64,000 bases of DNA from Pseudochrobactrum kiredjianiae (GTDB lineage Bacteria > Pseudomonadota > Alphaproteobacteria > Rhizobiales > Rhizobiaceae): assembly GCF_030362795.1 (NCBI RefSeq), contig NZ_JAUCBM010000004.1:186001-250000 (forward strand). Direction: 5' to 3'. Positions 37,394 to 47,278 of the stretch are shown here, one piece after another. Below the pieces are notes generated by a model. The model had not been told where the DNA came from. It did not search any database and saw only the letters and a program-made list of their open reading frames with translations. Position numbers and translations under genes: made by a program. The stretch's first letter is position 1, and every line of letters starts with the position of its first letter.

Positions 37394-38035
37394 ATGTCAA
37401 AAATCGCAATCATCGGCGCCAGCGGTTATGTTGGTACAGCCCTGCTCAATGAAGCCGTGAAACGTGGTCATCAGGTGAGCGCACTCGTGCGCCACCCTGA
37501 AAAAATAGCTGCCAATGCCAATGTAACCGCTGTGAAGGCCGATGTGCTGGATACGGACGGACTAGCTGCCCTTTTGAAAGGCCATGATCTGGTGATCTCC
37601 GCCTATAATCCGGGCTGGCAGGAAGCTGACATCCGCAATATTCATATCAAAGCCAGCAAATCCATTACCGAAGCAGTGAAGAAAGCCGGAATCAAACGTC
37701 TGATCGCAGTTGGCGGCGCTGGCAGCCTTGAAATTAACGGTCAGCAATTGGTGGATTCCCCTGAGTTTCCGGCAGAATATAAAGAAGGCGCGCTGGGTGC
37801 CCGTCAGGCGCTTAATGACCTGAAAGCCGAAACCACTCTGGACTGGACTTTCGTCTCACCAGCCATTCTGCTGGTTCCGGGTGAAGCCAGCGGTACATTC
37901 CGTCTTGGCAAAGATTCTCCGGTCTTTGATGATAAAGGCGAAAGCAAAATTACCGTCGGCGATCTGGCTGTTGCCATCATCGATGAAGCAGAACAGGGTA
38001 AACATATCCGCCAACGCTTCACCGCAGCATATTAA
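37394..38035 (+). CDS. NAD(P)-binding oxidoreductase, atypical SDR / NmrA-like
   Basis: A 213-aa Rossmann protein with the N-terminal dinucleotide motif IIGASGYVGTALLNEA, then ALVRHPEK and VKADVLD, the AVGGAGSLE strand, and a C-terminal part typical of the NAD(P)H-binding (NmrA/SDR5) family found next to HxlR regulators. No catalytic Tyr-x3-Lys is obvious. It may act as a quinone or flavin reductase or as a redox sensor; the substrate is unknown. Likely repressed by the divergent HxlR protein. Confidence 0.85.
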   Translation: MSKIAIIGASGYVGTALLNEAVKRGHQVSALVRHPEKIAANANVTAVKADVLDTDGLAALLKGHDLVISAYNPGWQEADIRNIHIKASKSITEAVKKAGIKRLIAVGGAGSLEINGQQLVDSPEFPAEYKEGALGARQALNDLKAETTLDWTFVSPAILLVPGEASGTFRLGKDSPVFDDKGESKITVGDLAVAIIDEAEQGKHIRQRFTAAY

Positions 38036-38045
38036 AAGCTAAAAT

Positions 38046-38078
38046 AAGAAAGCCTGTTTTAATTGCAGGCTTTCTTTT
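38046..38078. terminator. Bidirectional terminator between the oxidoreductase gene and map
   Basis: AAGAAAGCCTG (38046-38056) pairs with CAGGCTTTCTT (38066-38076); A/T runs both sides. Confidence 0.85.
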
Positions 38079-38079
38079 A

Positions 38080-38877
38080 TCAGGCCGAAATCAAGCCGAG
38101 ACGCTTAGCCTGCGGCGAGTTCTTTTCATCCGCACGCAAAGTCAGCACGGATACGCCTGTTGCAGTTACCGCAACCGTATGCTCGAACTGCGCGGAGAGT
38201 GAGCCGTCTTTTGTTGTGACAGTCCACTCATCATCTTCGGTCTTTACGTTGCGCCGCCCCTGATTGAGCATCGGCTCAATGGTGAAAACCATTCCTTGTT
38301 GCAGAAACAGGCCGGTTCCGGGTTTGCCGAAATTGAGAATTTGCGGCTCTTCGTGCATCTCGCGGCCGATGCCGTGGCCGCAATAATCATGCACAACCGA
38401 ATAACCATTGCGCTTGGCATGGCGCTCAATCGCCCAGCCAATGTCACCAATCCGCGCACCTGGACGCACCGTGGCAATGCCCATCCACATAGCTTCATAA
38501 GCCGTGCGCACCAATCGTTTGGCAGCCGTATTTACCTCGCCGACGCAATAGGTCTTGCTTGAATCCGCGATATAACCGTTCTTCTCCAGCGTAATGTCAA
38601 AATTGACAATATCACCGCTTTTCAAAACATCTGCCTTAGACGGCACACCGTGACAGACCACATGATTGATTGAAGAATTCAGCACAAAGCCGTAGCCATA
38701 TTGGCCTTTACTCGCCGGACGGGACTGCAAATCCTCAACAATAAAGCGCTCGACTTTGTCGTTAATCTCAAGCGTTGAAACGCCTTCAAGCGCGGTATTA
38801 TCCAACATTTCAAAGACAGAGGCCAGCAAGCGTCCGGATTCCGCCAATAAAGCCAGTTCCTGCGGTTGCTTAATCAT
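38080..38877 (-). CDS. map: Type I methionine aminopeptidase
   Basis: A 265-aa metallopeptidase removing N-terminal Met. The pita-bread fold ligands can be followed: NFDITLEKNGYIADSSKTY, DYCGHGIGREMHEEP and VFTIEPMLNQG. The start ATG overlaps the stop of the ParD-like gene by ATGA, so the two are translationally coupled. Many alphaproteobacteria have a second, separate map gene; this copy may be the accessory one. Confidence 0.9.
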   Translation of the reverse strand: MIKQPQELALLAESGRLLASVFEMLDNTALEGVSTLEINDKVERFIVEDLQSRPASKGQYGYGFVLNSSINHVVCHGVPSKADVLKSGDIVNFDITLEKNGYIADSSKTYCVGEVNTAAKRLVRTAYEAMWMGIATVRPGARIGDIGWAIERHAKRNGYSVVHDYCGHGIGREMHEEPQILNFGKPGTGLFLQQGMVFTIEPMLNQGRRNVKTEDDEWTVTTKDGSLSAQFEHTVAVTATGVSVLTLRADEKNSPQAKRLGLISA

Positions 38878-39086
38878 GCTTCGCTCACACTCAGCGAGGA
38901 CATAGCAACACCGGCAGCATTCAGCTCACGGCGCATAATTTCAGTAAAACTGAGCGTCGGATTGGTCTCGCACAACATACCGATTTTAATCCAGAAGGCA
39001 GCCTGCGCATTAATAGAACGGCAGGTCACCTTGCTCGCAAGACGCAGCTGCTCATGCAGCTCGTCTTCAATATTTACAATACCCAT
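38874..39086 (-). CDS. ParD-like ribbon-helix-helix-type protein
   Basis: A 70-aa protein: MGIVNIEDELHEQLRLASKVTCRSINAQAAFWIKIGMLCE is the ribbon and helix part of ParD_like proteins (antitoxin-like). The C-terminal 30 residues are short helices. In a ParDE system a toxin gene would follow; here the gene overlapping its stop is map. A perfect palindrome upstream (39105-39123) is a likely self-operator. It could be an antitoxin with a distant partner, or a plain autoregulator of map. Confidence 0.75.
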   Translation of the reverse strand: MGIVNIEDELHEQLRLASKVTCRSINAQAAFWIKIGMLCETNPTLSFTEIMRRELNAAGVAMSSLSVSEA

Positions 39087-39104
39087 AAGGCCTCACATAT
39101 AATC

Positions 39105-39123
39105 CATATATAGACTATATATG
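39105..39123. promoter_or_regulatory. Palindrome upstream of the ParD-like gene
   Basis: CATATATA-gac-TATATATG is a perfect 8-bp inverted repeat with a 3-base centre, 19 bases before the ParD-like start codon. Ribbon-helix-helix antitoxins commonly bind such sites in their own promoters. Confidence 0.5.
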
Positions 39124-39167
39124 AAACACATATTGCAGTACAAGCCTGTCGTTACGATGAATCCGGA

Positions 39168-42100
39168 TCAGCTCACCAGTTCGACATCCACCACACCGCT
39201 GATGGCCTTCATCGCGCTGGCGATCTGCGGACTGATGCGATAGCGATCCGGCAAAGCAACTTCCACCTCGCGCTGACCGTTATCTTTGATAACGATAAAA
39301 CTGACCTCACCGTCACCACGGGTTTTGAAGTAAGGCACGATCTGATCAAGCGCATCGCTATTCCGCAAAAACAGGCGCAATGCCTTTTGTAGACGGCTGG
39401 CCTCATCTTCCAGCGACACAACCGTGGCAATACGCAGACTCACCCCTTCCGGCCGGTTTTCAGCGGAAACGGTAATCACCACTGAACGTCCGGGCTCCAA
39501 AAGATCGCGGAACTGCTGCAATGCTTCCGAGAACAGTACCGATTCAAACTGACCGGTTGCATCAGAAAAAGCGATAATGCCCATCTTATTGCCGGTCTTG
39601 GTCTTGCGTTCCTGTTTGCTAATCACCGTTCCGGCAAGACGGCCGTTGGTGGCGCCTTTTTTCACCGCATTAGAGAAATCTGCCCAGCTCTGAACACGCA
39701 TTTTTTGCAATGCGTCATTATAATCATCCAGCGGATGCGCTGAAAGATAAAAGCCTGCGGCCTGTAACTCGCGATGCAGTTTCTCCGCTGATGTCCAAGG
39801 TGTTACCACCGGCAACTGCAACTTCTCTTTCGGCACAAGACCAGTGCCAAAAATATCGGACTGACCACTATTGGCGTTTTCCTGCGTGCGCTGGGTATAG
39901 GCCATCAGGCTGTCCATGCCGGAGCTTAATGCGGAGCGGTCAACGCCAAAACAATCCAGCGCACCGGCATTAATCAGGCTTTCAAACACACGACGGTTGA
40001 CCATACGCGGATCAACCCGCTCGCAGAAATCTTCAAGGTTTTCAAACGGCTTTTCTTTCCGTTTATCAACAATGTGCTCAACAGCTGCATCGCCAACACC
40101 TTTGATCGCTGCCAGTGAATAGAAAATCTTGCCTTCTCCCACCTCAAATGGGCGATAGGATGTCATCACCGATGGCAGCACAACATCAATACCAAGACGT
40201 ATGGCATCCCGACGGAAATCATTGAGCTTTTCCGTGTTGTTCATATCATAGGTCATCGAAGCGGCGAGAAACTCTGCCGGATAATGCGCCTTCAGATAGG
40301 CCGTATGATAGGAAACAATCGCATAGGCCGCCGCGTGGGATTTGTTGAAACCATAGTCAGCGAACTTGGCGAGCAGATCGAAAATCGTATTGGCCTGCGC
40401 CTTACCGACACCGCCTTCAATCGCACCATCAACGAAACGGACGCGTTGCTTGTCCATTTCTTCGCGGATCTTCTTACCCATCGCGCGGCGTAGTAAATCC
40501 GCTTCACCCAGCGAATAGCCGGAAAGCTCCTGCGCGATCTGCATCACCTGTTCCTGATAAACGATAACGCCCTGCGTTTCTTTCACCAGATGATCGATTT
40601 TCGGGTGAATAGAGGCGACTTCCTCCTCACCATGCTTGCGCGCATTATAGGTCGGAATATTCTCCATCGGGCCCGGGCGATAAAGCGCCACAAGCGCAAT
40701 AATATCCTCAATGCGGTCAGGCTTCATCCCGATGAGTGCTTTACGCATACCCACAGATTCCACCTGAAACACGCCGACCGTCTCACCGCGCGACAACATT
40801 TCATAGGTCAGCTGATCGTCAAACGGCAAAGTTTGCAGATCAATATTGACGCCCTTACGGGCAATCAGCTTAACAGCCGTGTTCAAAACCGTAAGCGTTT
40901 TCAGACCAAGAAAGTCGAACTTCACCAGACCGGCCTGTTCAACCCATTTCATATTGAACTGGGTAACCGGCATATCAGAGCGCGGATCGCGATACATCGG
41001 CACCAGTTCCGACAAAGGCCGGTCACCGATAACAATACCCGCAGCATGGGTCGAAGCGTGACGGAACAGCCCTTCAAGCTTCAGCGACATATCGAGAAGA
41101 CGGCCGACAACCGGCTCCTTCTCACGCTCCTCGTTAATACGCGGCTCTTCATTAATCGCCTGACCGAGCGATACCGGATTGGCAGGGTTGGACGGCACCA
41201 GTTTACACAGCCTGTCGACCTGCCCGTATGGCATTTGCAGTACACGACCAACGTCGCGCAGCACCGCACGCGCCTGCAGCGTACCAAAAGTGATAATCTG
41301 CGCTACCTGATCGCGTCCGTATTTTTGCTGCACATATCGGATCACCTCTTCACGGCGATCCTGACAAAAGTCGATATCAAAGTCCGGCATCGACACACGA
41401 TCAGGATTAAGAAAACGCTCAAACAGCAGCGAGAAACGTAGCGGATCAACATCGGTAATCGTCAACGCATAAGCAACCAGCGAGCCAGCACCGGAACCAC
41501 GCCCCGGCCCTACCGGAATATCCTGTAGCTTTGCCCATTTGATAAAGTCCGAAACGATCAGGAAGTAGCCCGGAAACTTCATGCGGACGATAATGCCGAC
41601 TTCATAATCCAGCCGCTTAATATAATCCTCGTGGGTATGCCCTTCTGCGAGGCCGAAAATCTTCAGTCGTTCTTCAAGACCTTCGCGTGCCTGCCGCGCC
41701 ATTTCATCGGCTTCTTCCTGCAATGCGGCTTCCGGATCATCAGACTCACCGGTAAAGCGCGGCAGGATCGGCGCACGGGTCTGCGTGTACCAATGGCAGC
41801 GGCGTGCAATCTCAACCGTATTTTCCAGAGCTTCCGGCAGATCAGCAAACAAGGCTGCCATTTCACTCTGGGATTTCAGATAATGATCCGGCGTCAGGCG
41901 ACGACGATCATCTGAAGCAATGACCTGCCCGTCAGCAATCGCCAGCAGCGCGTCATGCGCTTCATAATCTTCACTCTGCTTGAAGAAAGCCTCGTTGGTC
42001 GCGACCAAAGGCAATTCATAATTATAAGCCAGATCAACCAGTCTGGATTCAAGCATACGGTCATAACCGCGCTGACGATGCAGCTCGATATAAAGACGAT

Positions 42101-42683
42101 CCCCAAAGATGCCTTTTAAAAAATCCAGACGGCTACGTGCACGCTCTTCCCGTTCATTGTTAAGTGGCTTACCAATCGGCCCTTCTGCGCCGCCCGTCAA
42201 AAAGATTACGTCTTCCGACAAATCCGGCAACCAATCTGCACGAACATGCACCGGATCGCCGGATTCTGTTTCCAGATAGGAGCGACTGACTAGCCGCACC
42301 ATATTGGCATAGCCTTCTTCACTAGAAGCCAGCAGCACCACCGGCGACAAATCCAGTGCGTCACGCCGATTGATTGCACGCCCCTCAGGCTGATGATCGC
42401 CAAATGCAATATCAACAATACAACCGATAATCGGCTGAATACCGTCTTTTGATGCTTTCTGTGCAAATTCCAACGCGCCGAACAGATTATTCGTATCTGT
42501 TACTGCAATCGCCGGAGCATTATCATCCTTGGCATGACCAATGATTTTGCCAATTTGCAATGCCCCCTCAAGCAGTGAATATGCAGAGTGCACACGCAAA
42601 TGAATGAAAGCCGGAGCTCCGGCAGACATTTCAGAAGTGGCAATAGCAGAAACATCAGAAGGCAAAGGCATAAACTCCGTCAT
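39168..42683 (-). CDS. dnaE: DNA polymerase III alpha subunit
   Basis: About 1171 aa, the replicative polymerase. The PHP domain opens with IHLRVHSAYSLLEGAL and IAVTDTNNLFGALEF; the palm has GPGRGSGAGSLVAYAL and DFDIDFCQDRREEVIRYV with catalytic aspartates. The GYNFNKSHA-type motif reads ADYGFNKSHAAAYA, the helix-hairpin-helix and OB domain follow. The start is uncertain: ATG at 42683, ATG at 42695 and GTG at 42698 are all in frame and none has a strong ribosome site. Last gene of a run that includes lolD, lolC and proS in related genomes; here a 0.8-kb spacer and the OpgB-like gene lie between. Confidence 0.94.
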   Translation of the reverse strand: MTEFMPLPSDVSAIATSEMSAGAPAFIHLRVHSAYSLLEGALQIGKIIGHAKDDNAPAIAVTDTNNLFGALEFAQKASKDGIQPIIGCIVDIAFGDHQPEGRAINRRDALDLSPVVLLASSEEGYANMVRLVSRSYLETESGDPVHVRADWLPDLSEDVIFLTGGAEGPIGKPLNNEREERARSRLDFLKGIFGDRLYIELHRQRGYDRMLESRLVDLAYNYELPLVATNEAFFKQSEDYEAHDALLAIADGQVIASDDRRRLTPDHYLKSQSEMAALFADLPEALENTVEIARRCHWYTQTRAPILPRFTGESDDPEAALQEEADEMARQAREGLEERLKIFGLAEGHTHEDYIKRLDYEVGIIVRMKFPGYFLIVSDFIKWAKLQDIPVGPGRGSGAGSLVAYALTITDVDPLRFSLLFERFLNPDRVSMPDFDIDFCQDRREEVIRYVQQKYGRDQVAQIITFGTLQARAVLRDVGRVLQMPYGQVDRLCKLVPSNPANPVSLGQAINEEPRINEEREKEPVVGRLLDMSLKLEGLFRHASTHAAGIVIGDRPLSELVPMYRDPRSDMPVTQFNMKWVEQAGLVKFDFLGLKTLTVLNTAVKLIARKGVNIDLQTLPFDDQLTYEMLSRGETVGVFQVESVGMRKALIGMKPDRIEDIIALVALYRPGPMENIPTYNARKHGEEEVASIHPKIDHLVKETQGVIVYQEQVMQIAQELSGYSLGEADLLRRAMGKKIREEMDKQRVRFVDGAIEGGVGKAQANTIFDLLAKFADYGFNKSHAAAYAIVSYHTAYLKAHYPAEFLAASMTYDMNNTEKLNDFRRDAIRLGIDVVLPSVMTSYRPFEVGEGKIFYSLAAIKGVGDAAVEHIVDKRKEKPFENLEDFCERVDPRMVNRRVFESLINAGALDCFGVDRSALSSGMDSLMAYTQRTQENANSGQSDIFGTGLVPKEKLQLPVVTPWTSAEKLHRELQAAGFYLSAHPLDDYNDALQKMRVQSWADFSNAVKKGATNGRLAGTVISKQERKTKTGNKMGIIAFSDATGQFESVLFSEALQQFRDLLEPGRSVVITVSAENRPEGVSLRIATVVSLEDEASRLQKALRLFLRNSDALDQIVPYFKTRGDGEVSFIVIKDNGQREVEVALPDRYRISPQIASAMKAISGVVDVELVS

Positions 42684-42954
42684 TGCGAACACCATCACCG
42701 GACTGGTTTAATGATGCTATCGCATTTCAAAGCATTACAGCGAAACCATATTCAAAACATGGCAGCTCTGTAATCAGGGAAAATCGAACAGATATTAGAA
42801 ACGAAAGCCACACAGACTCCGCATAGTATCAGAACTCTTTTTCCCGCAATGCCGTCATGATGTCCAGATGCATCTATGCATTCTGTATATCATTCACAGG
42901 CAGACCACCGCCTGTGTGTAACTTTTACATTCTGAGCAAGCAGAACAATCAGGA
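42684..42954. other. Intergenic region upstream of dnaE
   Basis: This stretch holds the dnaE promoter. I saw no further gene, repeat or terminator. Confidence 0.4.
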
Positions 42955-43041
42955 TCAGAACGCTGCGACCCACATAGCAAATGTTGCTACAAACAAACCG
43001 ATAGAAATGAATGACATAACATCACGAACCAGATCAGACAT
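42955..43041 (-). CDS. Tiny single-pass membrane protein, 28 aa
   Basis: An ATG at 43041 with GGAG eight bases upstream opens a 28-codon frame, MSDLVRDVMSFISIGLFV then ATFAMWVAAF, ending with TGA at 42955-42957. Residues 8-28 form one hydrophobic helix with a short polar N-terminus, like known regulatory micro-proteins of the bacterial membrane. It lies in a spacer of almost 800 bases with no other gene. Good ribosome site, clean amphipathic-to-hydrophobic layout and lack of competing frames support it; no homologue is known to me with certainty. Confidence 0.6.
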   Translation of the reverse strand: MSDLVRDVMSFISIGLFVATFAMWVAAF

Positions 43042-43421
43042 GATATGAACTCCATATGTTCCTGTATGTTTGTAATTTGTTCTATTATTGTTCCACAGTC
43101 AACCCCTCTTTGTTCGCGTAAAAACATCTATAGTTAGTGAAATATGAATCAAGTCCGCTATTTCGCGTGTCAGGACTGTATTGCTGCTATTGCAAAAACT
43201 CAGCCAAATTGCCGGAAACATTGCATAAGCGAGTGAAAGATTATAAAATTATCTGAAATTTTTCAGTGCCTTAAAGACACGTCTTTTCAATTATCTATAT
43301 TAAATTCAGCGCAATACGACGCGCCTGAAAAGCAATAAATATAAAAGTAAGTTTTCTTTGAAATCTCATAAAAAAGGTTTGTGCTGATTGCTCTATTTAT
43401 ACAAAACGATAAATCAGCCTA
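43042..43421. other. AT-rich intergenic region
   Basis: About 380 bases of AT-rich DNA between the 28-aa ORF and the terminator of the phosphoglycerol transferase gene. It must contain the promoter of the small ORF. Nothing else was recognised. Confidence 0.4.
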
Positions 43422-43457
43422 TCAAAAATCCCGTTTATCACACCAATAAACGGGATT
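43422..43457 (-). terminator. Terminator of the OpgB-like gene
   Basis: AATCCCGTTTAT (43427-43438) pairs with ATAAACGGGATT (43446-43457), followed on the minus strand by TTTTT. Confidence 0.88.
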
Positions 43458-43464
43458 GCGTTGG

Positions 43465-45054
43465 TTATTGTAAAGCGACAATGCTTTGCGATTTTGAATC
43501 CAGCCAGGCTTTATGAGCCAAAAGCGTATCATTCGTTATAAACTCATTGAGCTGACTATAACCATATTGCTCTGCAAGCGTCTTATGCTCAGATAACAAA
43601 GATACGCCCAAGCCTGCGCGTTGCTTATTTAATTCAAACCCAAGCAAGTCCAGCACTGTCGGCATTACATCAAACATTGCTGCATCTCTGGTGATTGTAG
43701 CCGGTGCGATATCATCCCCTAGCACAACCAGATAATTCATCCGGTCCTCTGCGTTTAACGCTTCATCGAACTCCGCTTTCATCATTAAATGATCACTTAC
43801 AATCACCAGCAAAGTATTTTGCAACAGACCTTCACGACGCAGCGTTTCAACAAAGCGCTCAATTTCATAACCACTACATTTGACAGCATACAAAATCTCA
43901 GGAAGCCCTTGCCGAATATTGGCTTCTGCGCAACTGCGTGTCGGATTTCCAGTCGGAAAATGTGCACCAATCGTTGCGATTGAAAGCATATAAGGTTTGG
44001 GCTTTTGCGTTAAATCACGGACACGATCAGCAGCTATCGATAACAGCGTATCATCGTAAAGCCCCCAGTCATTTCTGTAATCACCGGCGATTTTATTATG
44101 CTCCGCTAATCCCGACGCTGCTGAAAATTGATGCGTTTTCAAAAATGGCGCCATACCTGCAAAATTATGATCGCCGCCATCAATAAATTCCGTATGGTAC
44201 TGATTGCCGCCCAATATATCGCTCAGACAATCGATGCCCGTATAGAAATCCTTTTTCTCATTAAACATATTATGGCTCAGCAATCCGAAAGGTTGCAGCG
44301 GCATACCACATTGTGAAGTCACGAAACCGGCCATTGACCAACCGGTATTCTCAACCTGGCGTACACCGGCGAACTCCAGACCTTGTTTCGCAAGACGGTT
44401 CATTTCAGCAAAACTATAATCCCCATGCGCAATATTTCCCAATGTGCGCTTCATGCTTTCCGCATAAAGCACGATCAGATTCTTAGGTGTCTTTGTTGCT
44501 AAAACCGGACGCCCCGGTTCCTGATAAGCGGACAGCAAACGATCATCCTGAGGATTATCCGCGATCCAATAATTGCCCATTCCCCAAAACATTGGATTAA
44601 CCAGCAACAAAGGCACGCATAAAGCCCTATCAAGGCGCAGAAATCGTTTATCTAAATTCAGCAGCAACACAAATGCGACAGCAAATAGCAAGAAACTACC
44701 CAGATAGCGGAATACAGGCTTGTAAAAGCCAGACAGAAAACCGCCGCCTGCTCCCATTTGCAAATGGAACACGATAGACGAAACATCAAATTTTCCGAAA
44801 ATACCGATATAAGCAAACCAAAAAAACAATAAGAATACAGGAATAAAGCTGTATGGAATTTTTATATTTTGTGGTCTTTGCAGAGAATGATTGCGATTAA
44901 GCCAAAAGAACACGCCAACCGCAAACAACAAAAATGCAGTTACCTGATTTCCAGAAAATAAAGTATACTTCTTAAATATATATACAAAAGATAAAGCAAG
45001 CAAAACTACTTGCATATTATAAAACGCTAAATCTTTTCTGATTAACGCTTTCAT
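43465..45054 (-). CDS. OpgB/CgmB-like phosphoglycerol (or phosphoethanolamine) transferase
   Basis: A 529-aa inner membrane enzyme. About five hydrophobic segments fill residues 10-165; the periplasmic sulfatase-fold domain follows with NLIVLYAESMKRTLGN, VENTGWSMAGFVTSQCGMPL, GDHNFAGMAPFLKTH, YRNDWGLYDDTLL, IGAHFPTG and VIVSDHLMMKAEF. The order and spacing match E. coli OpgB (MdoB) rather than EptA. It would move phosphoglycerol from phosphatidylglycerol to periplasmic glucans (cyclic beta-1,2-glucan in this group, as CgmB does), releasing diacylglycerol that DgkA recycles. The N-terminal half is AT-rich compared with its neighbours, a hint of separate origin. Confidence 0.78.
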   Translation of the reverse strand: MKALIRKDLAFYNMQVVLLALSFVYIFKKYTLFSGNQVTAFLLFAVGVFFWLNRNHSLQRPQNIKIPYSFIPVFLLFFWFAYIGIFGKFDVSSIVFHLQMGAGGGFLSGFYKPVFRYLGSFLLFAVAFVLLLNLDKRFLRLDRALCVPLLLVNPMFWGMGNYWIADNPQDDRLLSAYQEPGRPVLATKTPKNLIVLYAESMKRTLGNIAHGDYSFAEMNRLAKQGLEFAGVRQVENTGWSMAGFVTSQCGMPLQPFGLLSHNMFNEKKDFYTGIDCLSDILGGNQYHTEFIDGGDHNFAGMAPFLKTHQFSAASGLAEHNKIAGDYRNDWGLYDDTLLSIAADRVRDLTQKPKPYMLSIATIGAHFPTGNPTRSCAEANIRQGLPEILYAVKCSGYEIERFVETLRREGLLQNTLLVIVSDHLMMKAEFDEALNAEDRMNYLVVLGDDIAPATITRDAAMFDVMPTVLDLLGFELNKQRAGLGVSLLSEHKTLAEQYGYSQLNEFITNDTLLAHKAWLDSKSQSIVALQ

Positions 45055-45148
45055 ATTATCCCCCGATATATTGCAAAGCTTTCGCTTCGTAGCACGGGAA
45101 AATAAAACTGCAATAAAATTGTAATATTTTATTCACATTACAAACAAA

Positions 45149-45181
45149 TAAAAAGTCGCAGAGAGAAAACATCTGCGACTT
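45149..45181 (-). terminator. Terminator of the proS-lolC-lolD unit
   Basis: AAGTCGCAG (45153-45161) pairs with CTGCGACTT (45173-45181), 11-base loop; TTTTTATTTG follows on the minus strand. Confidence 0.8.
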
Positions 45182-45203
45182 CTTTTATAATCGGACTTTA
45201 TAT

Positions 45204-45908
45204 TTAACTATTCAGATTCAAATCAACGACCTTGCCGTCTTTTAAAGTCACGCAACGATCCATACGACGTGCCAGATCATGATTATGCGTTGCAATCAGT
45301 GCAGACAGACCGGATTGGCGTACCAATGCTTCCAGAGCCTGAAACACATAAGATGAGGTTGACGGATCAAGATTGCCGGTCGGCTCGTCTGCAAACAGCA
45401 CCAATGGCGCATTGGCAACGGCACGGGCAATCGCCACACGCTGCTGCTCACCACCCGACAACTCAGATGGGCGATGCGATGAGCGCGGTCCGATACGCAT
45501 ATAATCCAGCAGATTTTGCGCCCGCTGTGCGGCAACTTTAGATGTCAGCCCGCGCAACATTTGCGGCACCATCACATTTTCTAGCGCGGTAAATTCCGGC
45601 AGCAAATGATGGAACTGATAGACAAAGCCCAGATCATGACGGCGCATAGCTGTGCGCTCATCATCATCCAGCTGCGCGCAGGATGTATTGCCTAAAATAA
45701 CATCGCCGGAATCCGGCTTTTCAAGCAAACCTGCGGTATGCAGCAAGGTGGATTTACCGGCACCGGATGGCGCAACCAGTGCCACCATCTCACCGCGCAT
45801 CAATGTGAAATTCGCATCCTTGAGAATGGTCAGCTCACGGTCTGCTTCATGATAGCTGCGGCAGACATTTTTCAGCTGAAGGATCGGCTCCCCTGATATA
45901 CCAGCCAT
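45204..45908 (-). CDS. lolD: Lipoprotein-releasing ABC ATPase LolD
   Basis: A 234-aa ABC ATPase driving release of lipoproteins from the inner membrane to LolA. Walker [10 protein letters not shown], the family sequence [27 protein letters not shown], signature [14 protein letters not shown] and Walker [14 protein letters not shown] fit LolD/MacB-type ATPases. The start shares a base with the lolC stop, so the pair is translationally coupled. Confidence 0.92.
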   Translation of the reverse strand: MAGISGEPILQLKNVCRSYHEADRELTILKDANFTLMRGEMVALVAPSGAGKSTLLHTAGLLEKPDSGDVILGNTSCAQLDDDERTAMRRHDLGFVYQFHHLLPEFTALENVMVPQMLRGLTSKVAAQRAQNLLDYMRIGPRSSHRPSELSGGEQQRVAIARAVANAPLVLFADEPTGNLDPSTSSYVFQALEALVRQSGLSALIATHNHDLARRMDRCVTLKDGKVVDLNLNS

Positions 45909-47278
45909 TATTCGTACCTCAGCGCATCAACAGGATCGAGTTTAGCCGCACGCCAAGCTGGCAAAATCGTAGCAATAAAGGATAAGAACAGCGCCATACC
46001 GATAACGGAAAGCGTTTCTCCGACATTCATCTTCGCCGGAAGCTGACTGAGGAAATAAAGCTCAGGGTTAAACAATGTTGTACCAGACAGCCATGAGAAG
46101 AACGCGCGGATACTCTCAACATTAAGACAGACCACAACGCCAAGTACCACGCCTGCCATCGTACCGGTAACCCCGATAGCCGCACCTGTCATCAGAAAGA
46201 TGCGCATGATCGCACCGCGCGTTGCGCCCATCGTGCGCAGGATCGCGATATCGTGCCCTTTATCCTTAACCAACATGATAAGGCCGGAAATAATATTCAG
46301 AGCGGCGACCAAAACAATCAATGTCAGGATCATGAACATAACGTTGCGCTCGACCTGCAAGGCCGAGAAGAAGGTAGCATTGCGTTGCCGCCAGTCTGTC
46401 ATCATGACAGGGCGTTCTGCCGCCTCTTCCACGCCGGCACGCAGATCATCGATCTTATCCGGATTATCGGCAAAAACCTCAATCGACTGCACGCGACCTT
46501 CCTGATTGAAGAAAAGCTGCGCTTCGTCCAATGGCATCAGCACAATCGAGGCATCATATTCAGACATACCGATTTCGAAAATCGCCTTAATCGGATAAGC
46601 CTTGGTGCGGGCATTTACCCCGAAAGGCGTAACATCACCGTCCGGCGAAATGATTTTCAGATCATCGCCGACCCCGAGACCAAGATTTTGCGCCATTCGT
46701 GTACCAATGGCCACGCCATCAGCCGTATCGAAGCTTGCGAAAGTACCGGATTTCACATTCTTAGCAATAAGCTCAAGCTTGTTAACATCCTGCTCACGCA
46801 AGCCACGCACGAGTGCGCCGGTGCCTGCGCCAATAGAGCCCTGCACCAATGCTTGCCCCTCAACCACCGGAATAGCGAATTTCACGCCTTTCAGCGCATC
46901 CATACGCTTCACCAGATGGTCATAATCTTCCATCGGGCTGTCGATTGGTGCAACGATCAGATGTCCGTTAATACCAAGAATGCGATTGAGCAATTCCGTA
47001 CGGAAGCCATTCATCACCGCCATAACGATGATGAGTGTGGCCACGCCAAGCATGATGCCGGTAAATGAAAAACCGGCAATCACAGAGATAAAAGCCTCGC
47101 GACGGCGGGAACGCAGATAGCGCCAGGCGATCATACGCTCCAATGAGGAGAATGGTCCGGTGCCCTGACGTTTTGTCTGGGCTGCCGGTTTCTTTTCCTG
47201 TGGTTTCTTGGGCAATTTATTGAGCAATTGCGCGCCCCCGTTGCCTTGTTTTCCACCTGTCGCAGGCTTTTTGAACAT
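45908..47278 (-). CDS. lolC: Lipoprotein-releasing ABC permease LolC/E
   Basis: A 456-aa permease: one membrane segment after a Lys/Pro-rich N-terminal extension (about residues 1-45), a periplasmic MacB-like domain (about 90-310), and three C-terminal segments of the FtsX type. The start of the core, [31 protein letters not shown], is characteristic. Only one LolC/E homologue appears, as in many alphaproteobacteria, where it presumably forms a homodimer (LolF-like). The ATG shares a base with the proS stop. Confidence 0.9.
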   Translation of the reverse strand: MFKKPATGGKQGNGGAQLLNKLPKKPQEKKPAAQTKRQGTGPFSSLERMIAWRYLRSRRREAFISVIAGFSFTGIMLGVATLIIVMAVMNGFRTELLNRILGINGHLIVAPIDSPMEDYDHLVKRMDALKGVKFAIPVVEGQALVQGSIGAGTGALVRGLREQDVNKLELIAKNVKSGTFASFDTADGVAIGTRMAQNLGLGVGDDLKIISPDGDVTPFGVNARTKAYPIKAIFEIGMSEYDASIVLMPLDEAQLFFNQEGRVQSIEVFADNPDKIDDLRAGVEEAAERPVMMTDWRQRNATFFSALQVERNVMFMILTLIVLVAALNIISGLIMLVKDKGHDIAILRTMGATRGAIMRIFLMTGAAIGVTGTMAGVVLGVVVCLNVESIRAFFSWLSGTTLFNPELYFLSQLPAKMNVGETLSVIGMALFLSFIATILPAWRAAKLDPVDALRYE

